Assembly (NCBI GenBank): GCA_012511955.1
Contig: JAAZFC010000008.1
Coordinates: forward strand, 1-54,035
From: Fibrobacter sp.
Lineage (GTDB): Bacteria > Fibrobacterota > Fibrobacteria > Fibrobacterales > Fibrobacteraceae
Direction of reading: 5' to 3'
DNA length: 54,035 nucleotides
In this document: piece by piece, positions 9,040 to 17,173 of the stretch
Numbering within the stretch: the stretch's first letter is position 1
How the letters are laid out: each line of letters opens with the position of its first letter
Position numbers and translations under genes: made by a program
The notes under the pieces: model-generated
Seen by the model: only the letters and a program-made list of their open reading frames with translations
The model's database searches: none
Told to the model about the DNA's origin: nothing

Positions 9040-9955
9040 GATTGCGCAGCTAAAAGCCTTGGTTGATAATTTTGTGGCGGAAAAACCTCAGTTATTGACT
9101 TGGGCTAGCCTAGCTTTACCAAAAACTTTGCCCCATGAAGAGAAATTGCGGCAGTGGTTGCAAAAAGGCTATCAAGCAGAAATGTCGTGGTTGCAACGCA
9201 GTTTAGATTTAAGATTAAATCCCCAAAAATGGCAAAAAGGCTTAAATTATGCGTGGGTTTTTCTTTGCAAAGCTCCACAAGCCTTAAAAAAAACCGCAGA
9301 GCGAGAGTTGAAAATTTCCCATTATGGCCAAGGCGAAGATTATCACACTTATTTTAGCAAATTGCTCTATACACTGGCACATAAAGTCAGCGCAAAATAC
9401 TCTGGATTTAAATTTAGAGTATTTTGCGACGCCCAACCCGTGGCCGAACGAGAATTGGCGCAATTAGCGGGCTTGGGCTGGAAGGGCAAAAACTCCATGC
9501 TGATAAATCGCCATTGGGGTAGTGCTTTTTTTATAGGTGGCATTTTTTGCAATGTGAAACTGCCTGGCGAAGCTGTGCCAGCCGATGATTTGTGCGGAAA
9601 ATGCACTCGTTGCATCGATGCTTGTCCCACCCAGGCCATAACCTTGGATAAACAAGTGGATGCGAACAAGTGTATCTCATATTTGACCATCGAGTATCGA
9701 GGGGAATTTAGCTCTCTACAAAAAGAATCTTTAAATGGATGGCTATTTGGTTGCGATATTTGCCAAGAAGTTTGTCCTTGGAATCATAAACACTTAGGTT
9801 CTGATACAGAAAATGATTTTTGGCCTCATAAAGTGAAGGATTGGGAAAATCTATTTATCCCTGGTTCAGGATTAACTAATCGCATAAAGAAAACCCCTCT
9901 TTCCCGAGCGGGGAAAAAGGGGTTAAAAAGAAATTTTTTAAGTTTAATGACCTAG
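9032..9955 (+). CDS. queG: Epoxyqueuosine reductase
   Basis: Cobalamin- and iron-sulfur-dependent reductase for the last step of queuosine tRNA modification. A QueG-type N-terminal region with WLQRSLDLRLNP and the DAQPVAERELA block precedes two [4Fe-4S] motifs, CGKCTRCIDACP and GCDICQEVCPWN, separated by SYLTIEYRG. The conserved ending TPLSRAGKKGLKRN is intact. ATG at 9032 chosen; a GTG three codons earlier is possible. Its last 12 bases overlap the 3' end of the convergent lipoprotein gene, and a hairpin that serves the opposite strand lies within its last 20 codons. Confidence 0.93.
   Translation: MIEIAQLKALVDNFVAEKPQLLTWASLALPKTLPHEEKLRQWLQKGYQAEMSWLQRSLDLRLNPQKWQKGLNYAWVFLCKAPQALKKTAERELKISHYGQGEDYHTYFSKLLYTLAHKVSAKYSGFKFRVFCDAQPVAERELAQLAGLGWKGKNSMLINRHWGSAFFIGGIFCNVKLPGEAVPADDLCGKCTRCIDACPTQAITLDKQVDANKCISYLTIEYRGEFSSLQKESLNGWLFGCDICQEVCPWNHKHLGSDTENDFWPHKVKDWENLFIPGSGLTNRIKKTPLSRAGKKGLKRNFLSLMT
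9882..9924 (-). terminator. Rho-independent terminator for the leftward lipoprotein gene, embedded in queG
   Basis: A 14-bp stem with a single mismatch (9892-9905 with 9911-9924, loop GAGCG). Read on the minus strand it is followed at once by TTTTCTTT (9891-9884). On the plus strand no T-run follows. It therefore terminates the transcript coming from 10978, using sequence that also codes for the conserved queG C-terminus. Confidence 0.75.
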
Positions 9956-10978
9956 ATACTTACGACCTACGCCAAAATTATCTCTGTATTCTACATAATC
10001 GGGAGTAAAGTCGCGACCGTAGTTAAATACAATATCAGCACTGCATTGTTTTTCATCTAATAGTCGGCCTTTGCCAGCAAGTCTTTCTTTGGTTTTAGCT
10101 TCGGCATCGGTACCGGTACACCAGCCGACACCCACTTGTTTGGCGTTAACTTCTTTGCCATCGGTGGAAACCAAGCGAATATCAGCAACGACCAATTCTG
10201 TGTTATTTCCGGAAGAGTTCCAGAATTGGATTTCACCTTTTAGCTCAGTGGGACCAACAGTGATGCTGGGGAATGCCATGACATAGCCATATTTATCAAC
10301 CCAACGGGAAGGTTGCTCAATTCCCACAGCTTGGTAAATTAAGAAATCACCGCGGTTCTTTTTGCGCACTGGGTTTATGGCTGCTAACAATTCTTCGTTA
10401 TTGGGGGCTACCACTTCAGCCAAAGCTAGTTCGTATTCTTGAGCTACGCTATTATCAACGGCACTAGCTTTTTCGATGGCTGCTTTTACCACTTTGCTTT
10501 CTGCTTCATCTCGGGCCGCTTTAATAATAGCCGCACCTAGTTTATTGTGTTTGGCAGAATATTCTTCTGCTAATTTGATGTTGTTAAAGCCTTGTAGAGT
10601 AAATTCATAGTCAAAATCCACTTGAGTTTGCAAAACTCCGATTTTGGTAAGAACTTTGATAAAGTATTCAACAACTTCTTCATTTTTAGATTCTTTTAGG
10701 AATTTATCACTTTGATCTAAATAGCCTCTAACTACAGTATTGCCGGGATCATTTTCAGCTAGTCTTTCGGCCATTTTTAAGTATGCTGTGGAAAAATTAT
10801 CGTAAAATTCATCGGAGACTTTGCCTTTTTGCTCAGCTTTGGTGTACATGGCAATGGCATTTTGAATGCGTCCGGCTTCTAAGTGCTGATCTCCAAGCTT
10901 TTCTGTTTTGCTCTTACAGCCGAACAGAAACAAGCTGAATACCACAGCAAAAGTTATAAGGTTGTATGTTTTTTTCAT
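9944..10978 (-). CDS. Lipoprotein with TPR-like N-terminal half
   Basis: Signal peptide with lipobox LFLFGC-K (Cys about 21). Residues 28-65 look like a tetratricopeptide hairpin (LGDQHLEAGRIQNAIAMYTKA, then DEFYDNFSTAYLKMAERL). A helical middle follows, and the C-terminal 130 residues look beta-rich (ELKGEIQFWNSSGNNTELVVADIRLVS). Two Cys in the C-terminal part (GWCTG, EKQCSAD) may form a disulfide. Monocistronic: its own terminator lies downstream and a divergent gene upstream. I do not recognise the C-terminal domain; cell-envelope location is the only supported statement. Confidence 0.6.
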   Translation of the reverse strand: MKKTYNLITFAVVFSLFLFGCKSKTEKLGDQHLEAGRIQNAIAMYTKAEQKGKVSDEFYDNFSTAYLKMAERLAENDPGNTVVRGYLDQSDKFLKESKNEEVVEYFIKVLTKIGVLQTQVDFDYEFTLQGFNNIKLAEEYSAKHNKLGAAIIKAARDEAESKVVKAAIEKASAVDNSVAQEYELALAEVVAPNNEELLAAINPVRKKNRGDFLIYQAVGIEQPSRWVDKYGYVMAFPSITVGPTELKGEIQFWNSSGNNTELVVADIRLVSTDGKEVNAKQVGVGWCTGTDAEAKTKERLAGKGRLLDEKQCSADIVFNYGRDFTPDYVEYRDNFGVGRKYLGH

Positions 10979-11095
10979 ATTGTTCCTCGTGTTAAAAAAA
11001 TCTTTGGATATTAAAATGATATTTCTACATTTTATATATAACTGTATTTAATTTAATTAAACGGACAACATATCCCAAGAGTTATTTGAGTTTAT
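10979..11095. promoter_or_regulatory. Divergent intergenic region, AT-rich
   Basis: 117 bases between two divergently transcribed genes, so it must hold promoters for both. It contains an AT-rich palindrome-like run (TTTAATTTAATTAAA) and TATATATA-like stretches. I cannot assign a specific -35/-10 pair with confidence. Confidence 0.35.
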
Positions 11096-12502
11096 ATGAG
11101 AGTATTGTTAATAAGTCCCGAGGCCGGTGAAAATTATCTAACTAGTGGTTTTGCTGATACCATAAATCAATTGGCGCAAGCCTACAAGTTTAAGGGAGCA
11201 GAAGTTAGAGTTTATTCACCATATTATGAAAGAGCTTTGAAAGCTGACCATGAAAATCATTTAGTTTTTGAAACTAATGAAATAGTGCGAAATGAAAGCT
11301 ACAAAGTTTACAAGGGTTCCTTAGATTTTCATTATTATATAGCTAATAAGGCTTATTTTGATCGCAGCGGCTTTTATGATGATGAAGAGCGCTATCCTTA
11401 TTGGGATAATCACTATCGTTTTTCGCTTTTAGCTTCAGGTGCTTTGAACCATGCCATTAAATCAGGCTTTATTCCAGATGTGGTTCATACTCATGAGTGG
11501 GGTGGTGCTTTGGCAGGGGCTTTGGTAAGAGGTGAGTATGCTAAGTATCTTCCTAAAACTAAAGTGATTTTTACTATTCATAATGTAGATTATGATTTTC
11601 ATTTTTTAGCCCAAGATATAGAGCGAGTTGGCTTGCCACCTAAAGACTTTAATATTGAAGGTTATGAGTTTTGGGGTAAAGTCAGCATGTTAAAAGCAGG
11701 AATTTTATATGCTGATTATGTAACGGTTACTTCTATTGGATATAGAGGACAGCTGTTACATGGAGATCTACCCAGTGGTATTAGAGGCTTTTTGGAGACC
11801 CATGTAGATAAACTTCATGGTATTCAACACGGTATAGACTACGCTTATTGGGATTTATTTGCCAATAGAGGACAAAATTTGGTGGAGGCTAAGGTATCTA
11901 CCAAAACTGTTTTGCAGAAGAAGCTAGGTTTAGCCCAAGATTCTTCTTTTATGCTTTATTGTCATATAGACAAAGAAACCAAAGCAACTATAGATATGTT
12001 ATTAACTATTTTACAAGATGTGCTCGATTTAAATGTGCAAATAGTATTTGGCGTTTCAGATGACTATGGAGATAGATCTTATTTGTCTTCTTTAGCAGCG
12101 CAAATGCCAGAAAAAATAGCATTGCTTTCTACGGATGTGAACATTGATAATACTCGTAAAGCACTTTCTGCCAGTGATGCCTTATTTTTATCTCATACCG
12201 AAGAACCTGCAGCTTCTATTGTGCTTAAAGCCATGGCTAGTGGAGTGGTAGCTATTACGGGATATAATTGCGGTTGTTCGAGTATATTAACATCTTTTGA
12301 TGGCACTAACTTTAAAAAAGCTAATGCCTTGATGGTAGAAAAAGTTTGGCCTGATTATATGTTAAGAGAATTGCGTAAAGCTGTGGAATTATACGAAAAC
12401 AGTAATTCTCAATGGCGTCAACTGAGTTTAAACGCTTATTCTTTGCGCCAAACTTGGTCATCTACAGTAACTAATTACTTTAACTTGCTTAAACTAAAAT
12501 AA
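11096..12502 (+). CDS. Glycogen/starch-synthase-like glycosyltransferase (GT5), divergent
   Basis: A GT-B glycosyltransferase clearly related to GlgA: MRVLLISPEA start, GLPPKDFN, VVHTHEWGGALAG, IFTIHNVDY, the TVTS block and GIQHGIDYAYWD are GlgA landmarks. The N-terminal substrate loop is changed: the family's Lys-x-Gly-Gly-Leu-Ala-Asp reads LTSGFADT here, losing the Lys and one Gly that contact ADP-glucose. The C-terminal nucleotide-binding half keeps SHTEEPAASIVLKAM but lacks the TGGL segment, reading GYNCGCSS. It may use a different donor or be inactive. No other glycogen genes are nearby. The gene lies 23 bases upstream of a tRNA gene with which it may be cotranscribed. Confidence 0.7.
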   Translation: MRVLLISPEAGENYLTSGFADTINQLAQAYKFKGAEVRVYSPYYERALKADHENHLVFETNEIVRNESYKVYKGSLDFHYYIANKAYFDRSGFYDDEERYPYWDNHYRFSLLASGALNHAIKSGFIPDVVHTHEWGGALAGALVRGEYAKYLPKTKVIFTIHNVDYDFHFLAQDIERVGLPPKDFNIEGYEFWGKVSMLKAGILYADYVTVTSIGYRGQLLHGDLPSGIRGFLETHVDKLHGIQHGIDYAYWDLFANRGQNLVEAKVSTKTVLQKKLGLAQDSSFMLYCHIDKETKATIDMLLTILQDVLDLNVQIVFGVSDDYGDRSYLSSLAAQMPEKIALLSTDVNIDNTRKALSASDALFLSHTEEPAASIVLKAMASGVVAITGYNCGCSSILTSFDGTNFKKANALMVEKVWPDYMLRELRKAVELYENSNSQWRQLSLNAYSLRQTWSSTVTNYFNLLKLK

Positions 12503-12525
12503 TTAATTAGATTTGGGAAACTTTA

Positions 12526-12598
12526 GGGCCCATAGCTCAGCGGTTAGAGCAAGGGACTCATAATCTCTTGGTCGCAGGTTCAATTCCTGCTGGGCCCA
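12526..12598 (+). tRNA. tRNA with CAU anticodon, most likely tRNA-Ile2 (lysidine type)
   Basis: Complete cloverleaf: 7-bp acceptor GGGCCCA/TGGGCCC, D arm GCTC/GAGC, anticodon stem AGGGA/TCTCT with loop CTCATAA, variable TGGTC, T arm GCAGG/CCTGC, discriminator A. No encoded CCA. The anticodon CAU allows Met or Ile2. The anticodon arm plus CTTGGTCGC matches bacterial Ile2 genes such as E. coli ileX rather than elongator Met, so the anticodon C is probably changed to lysidine by TilS and reads AUA. It is not an initiator: it lacks the GGG/CCC anticodon stem. Confidence 0.85.
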
Positions 12599-12600
12599 TA

Positions 12601-12628
12601 ACGACGAACAAAAGTTCGTCGTTTTTTT
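12601..12628 (+). terminator. Rho-independent terminator after the tRNA gene
   Basis: Perfect 9-bp stem ACGACGAAC/GTTCGTCGT with an AAAA loop followed by seven T's, three bases downstream of the tRNA. Its T-run overlaps the stop codon of the convergent chemoreceptor gene (12627-12629). Confidence 0.92.
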
Positions 12629-14630
12629 ATTTACGGTAAACTGATAACAATTTGTTTAAGTTTTGCGCAATATCATTTAGACTTTGTGCAGAGGTTTGTA
12701 CTTTAAGATTAGCAGCACTAGTTTCCCTAGCAATTTGCTCTACGCTGGCAACTTCTGGGCTAACTGCTTGGGCAACCTTAGTCATTTCTTGAGAATTTTC
12801 AGACACTTGGGTTATAGTAGTGTTTGTTTGCTGGACATTTTGAGCAATATCTTCAATGGATTTAGTTTGATCGGCAATGGTCTGGTCGATTCCACTCACA
12901 GTGTTGTGAATATTTTGCACCAAATTTGCCACCTCGGTCATTCCTACGCTGACTTCTTCTGAAATATCGGTAATGCCGCTAATTTTTTCCCTAATATCTT
13001 GGGCTGATTCATCGGTTTGAGTCGCTAATTCTTTAATCTCTCGTGCTACCACCGCAAAGCTTTTACCTGCTTCTCCAGCCGTGGCTGCTTCAATGGTGGC
13101 GTTGAGAGCCAAGAGGTTAGTTTGTTCTGAAATGTCAAGAATAGTATCTATTATATGGGTGATATCAGCAACTATATTATTGAGTTCTGAAGAACGAGCA
13201 GCAAATTCAGTGGTTTTTTGGGTAGCATCTGCAGTGATGGAATTAGCCGTGCTGGTGCCTTTGTTAACTTGGCGACCACTGTCTAAAAGACTTTGGGTGG
13301 ATGTGCTTATCAGGCTGAAGTTTTGTGCAGAGCTTTCCATGTTTTGAGAAACCGCACTAATGGTTACTCCCATTTCTTCTATGGCTGTAGCCACAGTTTG
13401 ACTGCGATCTTGGGATTCATTGGCCAATTGCAATGTCTGTTCAGAAATAGTGGAAAGCTGTTCTGAAGCTGTGGCCACTTCCACGGCATAATCGCTAATT
13501 TCTATAACTAGCTCTTGCACCTTACTAGCAAACTCATTGAAGTATTTACCTAGCTGGCTTAGCTCATCGCTTCCCGATTCGTCCATTCTGCGTGTAAGAT
13601 CATGGTCTCCCGAAGCGATTTCACGCAAAGATGTAATACCGATTTTAAATCTTTTGCGTATAGAGACAAAGGTGGTTAATACCATAACAGCAACAAATAA
13701 ACTTATTAAAACTATGACAATTATACTGATTATTGCAGATTTTAGGCTTTTTTGCTTATAATCTTGCACTTTTTTTACCATGATATCTATTTCGCTGAAA
13801 ATAATTTCATAAATGTTTTCAATATTTTGTGTTGCTATTCTAAAATATGTGTCCGTGGAGACCTCATATTCTCCCTCACGGTATTTGTTAATGAGGGTTT
13901 CTAAGTTGTCTTGAAGTTGTAACCACTCGTTTTTTTGCATTAATTGGCTTAGCGCATTTAGACCAGATGGACTAATTGCCATAGCAGGAGATTTCAAGTT
14001 TGTTTCTAAACCGCTTTTTAAGTTTAAAACTGCATTGAGTTGGTTGGAATTTAAAGCTGCGCCAAGAGTAAATAGCTCAGCACCTAAAGCGCGTATTTGT
14101 CCAGCATTTTCTTTTGCTACCTCTAAAATAAGCAAAGATGAGTAAGTCTTCCCCACTCCTGCAGTGGTTCGGGAATTAGCTATCAAATTTTGAATAAGCA
14201 ACAGGTCTGAAATAACCGCTGAGTATTCAGCGCTACACTTTCTTCCGAGTGCTTTATTTTGTTCATGGCAATTTTTACGGATTTCTTGGGTTTTGCCTCT
14301 TTTGTGGGCAAGTTCTGAAGGTATTTTTAAATCAGTTTTATTTGTTAGAACAATTTGTTCAAACTCTAGAAAAGCTGCGTCTGTATTTTTTATCGCCTCA
14401 GATACAGGTGTATAGTTAGAAGCTCCTGAAACATAAGCAACAGTGCGCCCTCTTTCTAACTGTAAAAAGTTTATTAGGCTAGAAACTTTTACGAAAATAA
14501 GAGTTTTTTGCTCTAGTTCAGAACTTACTTGAGCTTCGTCCCAAGCCAATTTAATGTATAAGGCAGTGCTGATTAGGAAAGCCAAAAAAGGTATAATTGT
14601 AATTAAGAAAATTTTAGTAGTAATTCGCAT
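12627..14630 (-). CDS. Methyl-accepting chemotaxis protein with NIT-type sensor domain
   Basis: 667-residue transmembrane chemoreceptor. TM1 about 7-28; a mostly helical periplasmic region (30-295) containing [16 protein letters not shown], typical of nitrate/nitrite-sensing NIT domains; TM2 about 298-320; HAMP to about 375; then a cytoplasmic signalling hairpin with the conserved tip [15 protein letters not shown] and [13 protein letters not shown], which docks CheA/CheW. The usual tip sequence GEAGRGF reads GEAGKSF. No C-terminal CheR-binding pentapeptide. It has its own promoter region upstream (14631-14677 separates it from nadD). No other chemotaxis gene is in the window. NIT assignment rests on the ERG motif and helical pattern. 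Confidence 0.88.
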   Translation of the reverse strand: MRITTKIFLITIIPFLAFLISTALYIKLAWDEAQVSSELEQKTLIFVKVSSLINFLQLERGRTVAYVSGASNYTPVSEAIKNTDAAFLEFEQIVLTNKTDLKIPSELAHKRGKTQEIRKNCHEQNKALGRKCSAEYSAVISDLLLIQNLIANSRTTAGVGKTYSSLLILEVAKENAGQIRALGAELFTLGAALNSNQLNAVLNLKSGLETNLKSPAMAISPSGLNALSQLMQKNEWLQLQDNLETLINKYREGEYEVSTDTYFRIATQNIENIYEIIFSEIDIMVKKVQDYKQKSLKSAIISIIVIVLISLFVAVMVLTTFVSIRKRFKIGITSLREIASGDHDLTRRMDESGSDELSQLGKYFNEFASKVQELVIEISDYAVEVATASEQLSTISEQTLQLANESQDRSQTVATAIEEMGVTISAVSQNMESSAQNFSLISTSTQSLLDSGRQVNKGTSTANSITADATQKTTEFAARSSELNNIVADITHIIDTILDISEQTNLLALNATIEAATAGEAGKSFAVVAREIKELATQTDESAQDIREKISGITDISEEVSVGMTEVANLVQNIHNTVSGIDQTIADQTKSIEDIAQNVQQTNTTITQVSENSQEMTKVAQAVSPEVASVEQIARETSAANLKVQTSAQSLNDIAQNLNKLLSVYRK

Positions 14631-14677
14631 TTGTAGATTATACTCCTTAATTATTGTGAAGTCAATGTGAATTGCTT

Positions 14678-15268
14678 TTAGGTTTTATAAAGACGATGGG
14701 TATATATATATTCCCATACTCCCGTGGCTAATGTCCGACGAGCTTCTGCGCAGTGCCATAATTTGTCGCGAATCTTGCTACTTGCATGTTTTCCTTCAAA
14801 ATCTTTGAGCAATTCAATGCTTTTAAAACCTTTGCTCAAATGTTTTGTAGGTGAGGGAAGGGGGTAGTTTTTGCGAGGGAAAATAATAAGCGCAAACTCA
14901 CCCAGTAGTTTTTCTCCTTGAATCCAGTTTTTAATATGGGGATAAGTGTCTGCACCTATAATAAGCTTTAAGTTTGCGATGCCATTTTCTTGAGCAAGTT
15001 TTTTTAAAAGCAGATAAGTACCTTGATAGCCTTGGCGAAGTTCGATGTCTGAAACTAAGGTATGCGGATTAGCAGAGCAAGCTATTTTAAGCATATTTAA
15101 GCGGTGTTCTGCAGAAACCTGTGGAGTTTTGTCTGCGCGAGGGGGACTAGGGACATATAAAACTTTCTGGCATATTTTTTTTTCTAATATGTGCTTCCCC
15201 ATGGCTATATGGTCTAAATGGACCGGATCAAAAGCGCCACCTAAAATTCCAATACAATTGCTTTTCAT
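14678..15268 (-). CDS. nadD: Nicotinate-nucleotide adenylyltransferase
   Basis: Forms nicotinic acid adenine dinucleotide from NaMN and ATP in NAD synthesis. Nucleotidyltransferase motifs present: [15 protein letters not shown] (the GGxFDPxHxxH motif with both histidines), [19 protein letters not shown] and ASSKIRDKL (the ISxxxIR motif). Length 196 is typical. It begins one base after the HD-GYP-like gene's stop, last in an operon of five genes transcribed leftward from 19508. Confidence 0.92.
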   Translation of the reverse strand: MKSNCIGILGGAFDPVHLDHIAMGKHILEKKICQKVLYVPSPPRADKTPQVSAEHRLNMLKIACSANPHTLVSDIELRQGYQGTYLLLKKLAQENGIANLKLIIGADTYPHIKNWIQGEKLLGEFALIIFPRKNYPLPSPTKHLSKGFKSIELLKDFEGKHASSKIRDKLWHCAEARRTLATGVWEYIYTHRLYKT

Positions 15269-15269
15269 A

Positions 15270-16475
15270 TTAAGAATCTATGCTTATTTGTTGAAGGGCA
15301 TAACCAGGGTTTTCTGCTAAATTTATGATTACATGCTCAGTCCATTGATTGTGTGCATCATAAAGCAAAGTGATTTCAGGTAGTTCCTGATATGCAGGGT
15401 TAGATTTACTGACAATGGCTGTGTAACCCACTAATTTTTCGTCGGGGGCAGCGATAATCTTCACTCGGGATCCTGTTCCTAAAATGGGAATCATGGGAAT
15501 TAAAGTTTCTACAATAGCAGCATTTAATTGAGTAGTTGCAGCCAAAAGCAAAAATTTAATAGCTTCCACAGGAGTGCGAATTTTTTCCCCTGGTCGAGGT
15601 TTTATAAGTGAAACAAAAGCGTCTGCCACTGCGGCTATTTCCGCATAGCGGTGGATGGAGCGTTTATCATTTATTTTTTGCTTTAAAGGTAGGGTATTGG
15701 TGCCAGTTAAGCGACGGGGATAACCGCCACCATCTTGTCTTTCTTGATGCTGGTAAGCTACATGGGCACATACTAAGGGAATAGTGGTAGAGTTTCTAAT
15801 GATTTCAAAACCTAAATTAGGATGCTCTTTGAGAGCATTGAATTCGTGAATACTCAACCTTTGAGCCTTAACAGCTATGTCCCCAGGCAAAGCTTGCAAG
15901 CCAATATCCATTAATAGGGTTCCCACTGCCAAGTTTTCTAGTTCTTCTTCGGAATATTGGAGGTATCGCCCTAAGCATATTGCAACTATAGTAACATCTA
16001 CAGCGTGTTGTAGTAAGTAGTTGCCTCTATTACGAGTGCTAGCTAAATGCAACAAAAAGGGTTGTTGGACTCGTCTAAGTTCTCGACTTAATGTGTGCCC
16101 TAGCTTAGTGATTCTGCTTGCTAAAAGGGCATCGGGTAGGTTGCTTAAGCTTTTTAAAAATGTTTTGACATTGAATTCACGATAATCAAAGTTTTCACTG
16201 TTTATATTAATGCTTTTTTTTAAATGTTCAGCATTTAAACGCAACTCTTCCACAGCTTGATTGTACAGATGTTCAGGAATGAGTTCCTCAGGTAAAATAT
16301 GTTCTAAACCAGGTTCTTGAACCCAAAAAATAAATTGCTCAGACTCTTTTAGCTTTTCAATAACTTCATTAGTTAGTGTATAGCCAGCAGTTAGCAAAAT
16401 TTCACCAGTCGATCTATAAACAGATCTTGCCAGACTTAAGCCCGCTTTTAGTTCGTTTACAGTAAGTTCTATCAT
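15270..16475 (-). CDS. Degenerate HD-GYP domain protein
   Basis: Residues 1-130 form an N-terminal region common in HD-GYP proteins (VNELKAGLSLARSVYRSTGEILLTAG). The rest is an HD-GYP fold, whose family members hydrolyse cyclic di-GMP. The outline is kept: YLLQHAVDV, KEHPNLGFEII, AHVAYQHQERQDGGGYP, AVADAF. The core His-Asp-Ile-Gly-Lys reads MDIGLQ, so the metal-binding His is lost and Lys is replaced. This predicts an inactive phosphodiesterase or a binding-only protein. Overlaps the upstream gene by 4 bases and abuts nadD. GGDEF and PilZ genes elsewhere in the window show that c-di-GMP is used. Confidence 0.8.
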   Translation of the reverse strand: MIELTVNELKAGLSLARSVYRSTGEILLTAGYTLTNEVIEKLKESEQFIFWVQEPGLEHILPEELIPEHLYNQAVEELRLNAEHLKKSININSENFDYREFNVKTFLKSLSNLPDALLASRITKLGHTLSRELRRVQQPFLLHLASTRNRGNYLLQHAVDVTIVAICLGRYLQYSEEELENLAVGTLLMDIGLQALPGDIAVKAQRLSIHEFNALKEHPNLGFEIIRNSTTIPLVCAHVAYQHQERQDGGGYPRRLTGTNTLPLKQKINDKRSIHRYAEIAAVADAFVSLIKPRPGEKIRTPVEAIKFLLLAATTQLNAAIVETLIPMIPILGTGSRVKIIAAPDEKLVGYTAIVSKSNPAYQELPEITLLYDAHNQWTEHVIINLAENPGYALQQISIDS

Positions 16476-17173
16476 AGTTGAAAGTTATAAGCCATACTGG
16501 GTTCTAGTTTAGGGTGATGGTAGAAACTACCAGCCAGTGCAAAAAAGTTGAAAATAAATTCAGACGCTAAAGAAAAAGTTCTTGCAGGGTACCAATAGCC
16601 AAGTCTCAAATGCCAACGGGGGGCAATTCTTACAGTTTGAGCTAGACCCAAAGCCCATTGTTTTTTTGAAAAATGAGAAAAATTCACAGTCATATTGGTT
16701 CCTTCGCTTATAGTCCATTGTATTGATATTTCCCAAGGTGTGCAAGTATTAATTGGAGAAATTGCTCCATTTATGGCAAAAAAGTGATTTATGTTTTTAG
16801 AAATGGCAAAAGTTGGCTTAAAATGAGTGTTTTTAAGGTTTTGATTAAAGACATTAAAATTTAAAAAGAAGATGCAAAAGCGATTTGTATGCATGAGACC
16901 ACCGTCGTACTCATAATCTGTACCAATGTTAGCTATTTGTGAGATTTTAGCATTAAACCAACCGCGAAAATTATTTAATCTTAAGTTAGCTCCTAAATTC
17001 CCTGAGTTTATATCAGTTTTCCAGTGCTGTGTGACTCCACCTTGAAGCACCCAGGCGGGGTAGTCCGCAGGTAAAAAATATTTATCGTGATCAGCTAAGT
17101 AGCCATGACCTTGAATGGGGAACCATAAAGCATAAGATGAATTAAAAAGAACTAATAATAAGAGAACTATCAT
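16472..17173 (-). CDS. Putative outer-membrane protein
   Basis: 233 residues with a short hydrophobic signal peptide (about 1-16, ending SYA-LWF). The remainder alternates aromatic and polar residues in strand-like blocks (WHLRLGYWYPARTF, LEPSMAYNFQL) and ends with a hydrophobic residue, consistent with a small beta-barrel. The first mature segment (WFPIQGHGYLADHDKYFLPADYP) is PorV-like but weak. It overlaps the genes on both sides by 4 bases (ATGA), so it is translationally coupled to the lamin-tail protein upstream and the HD-GYP-like protein downstream. Function unknown. Confidence 0.5.
   Translation of the reverse strand: MIVLLLLVLFNSSYALWFPIQGHGYLADHDKYFLPADYPAWVLQGGVTQHWKTDINSGNLGANLRLNNFRGWFNAKISQIANIGTDYEYDGGLMHTNRFCIFFLNFNVFNQNLKNTHFKPTFAISKNINHFFAINGAISPINTCTPWEISIQWTISEGTNMTVNFSHFSKKQWALGLAQTVRIAPRWHLRLGYWYPARTFSLASEFIFNFFALAGSFYHHPKLEPSMAYNFQL

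Noticed and set aside
9892-9924. Terminator for the rightward queG operon
   Set aside because: No T-run follows the hairpin on the plus strand, and it lies inside the queG coding region; it fits the leftward gene instead.
12526-12598. Initiator or elongator tRNA-Met
   Set aside because: The anticodon stem lacks the three G-C pairs of initiators, and the sequence around the anticodon and variable loop follows Ile2. Elongator Met remains a lesser possibility.
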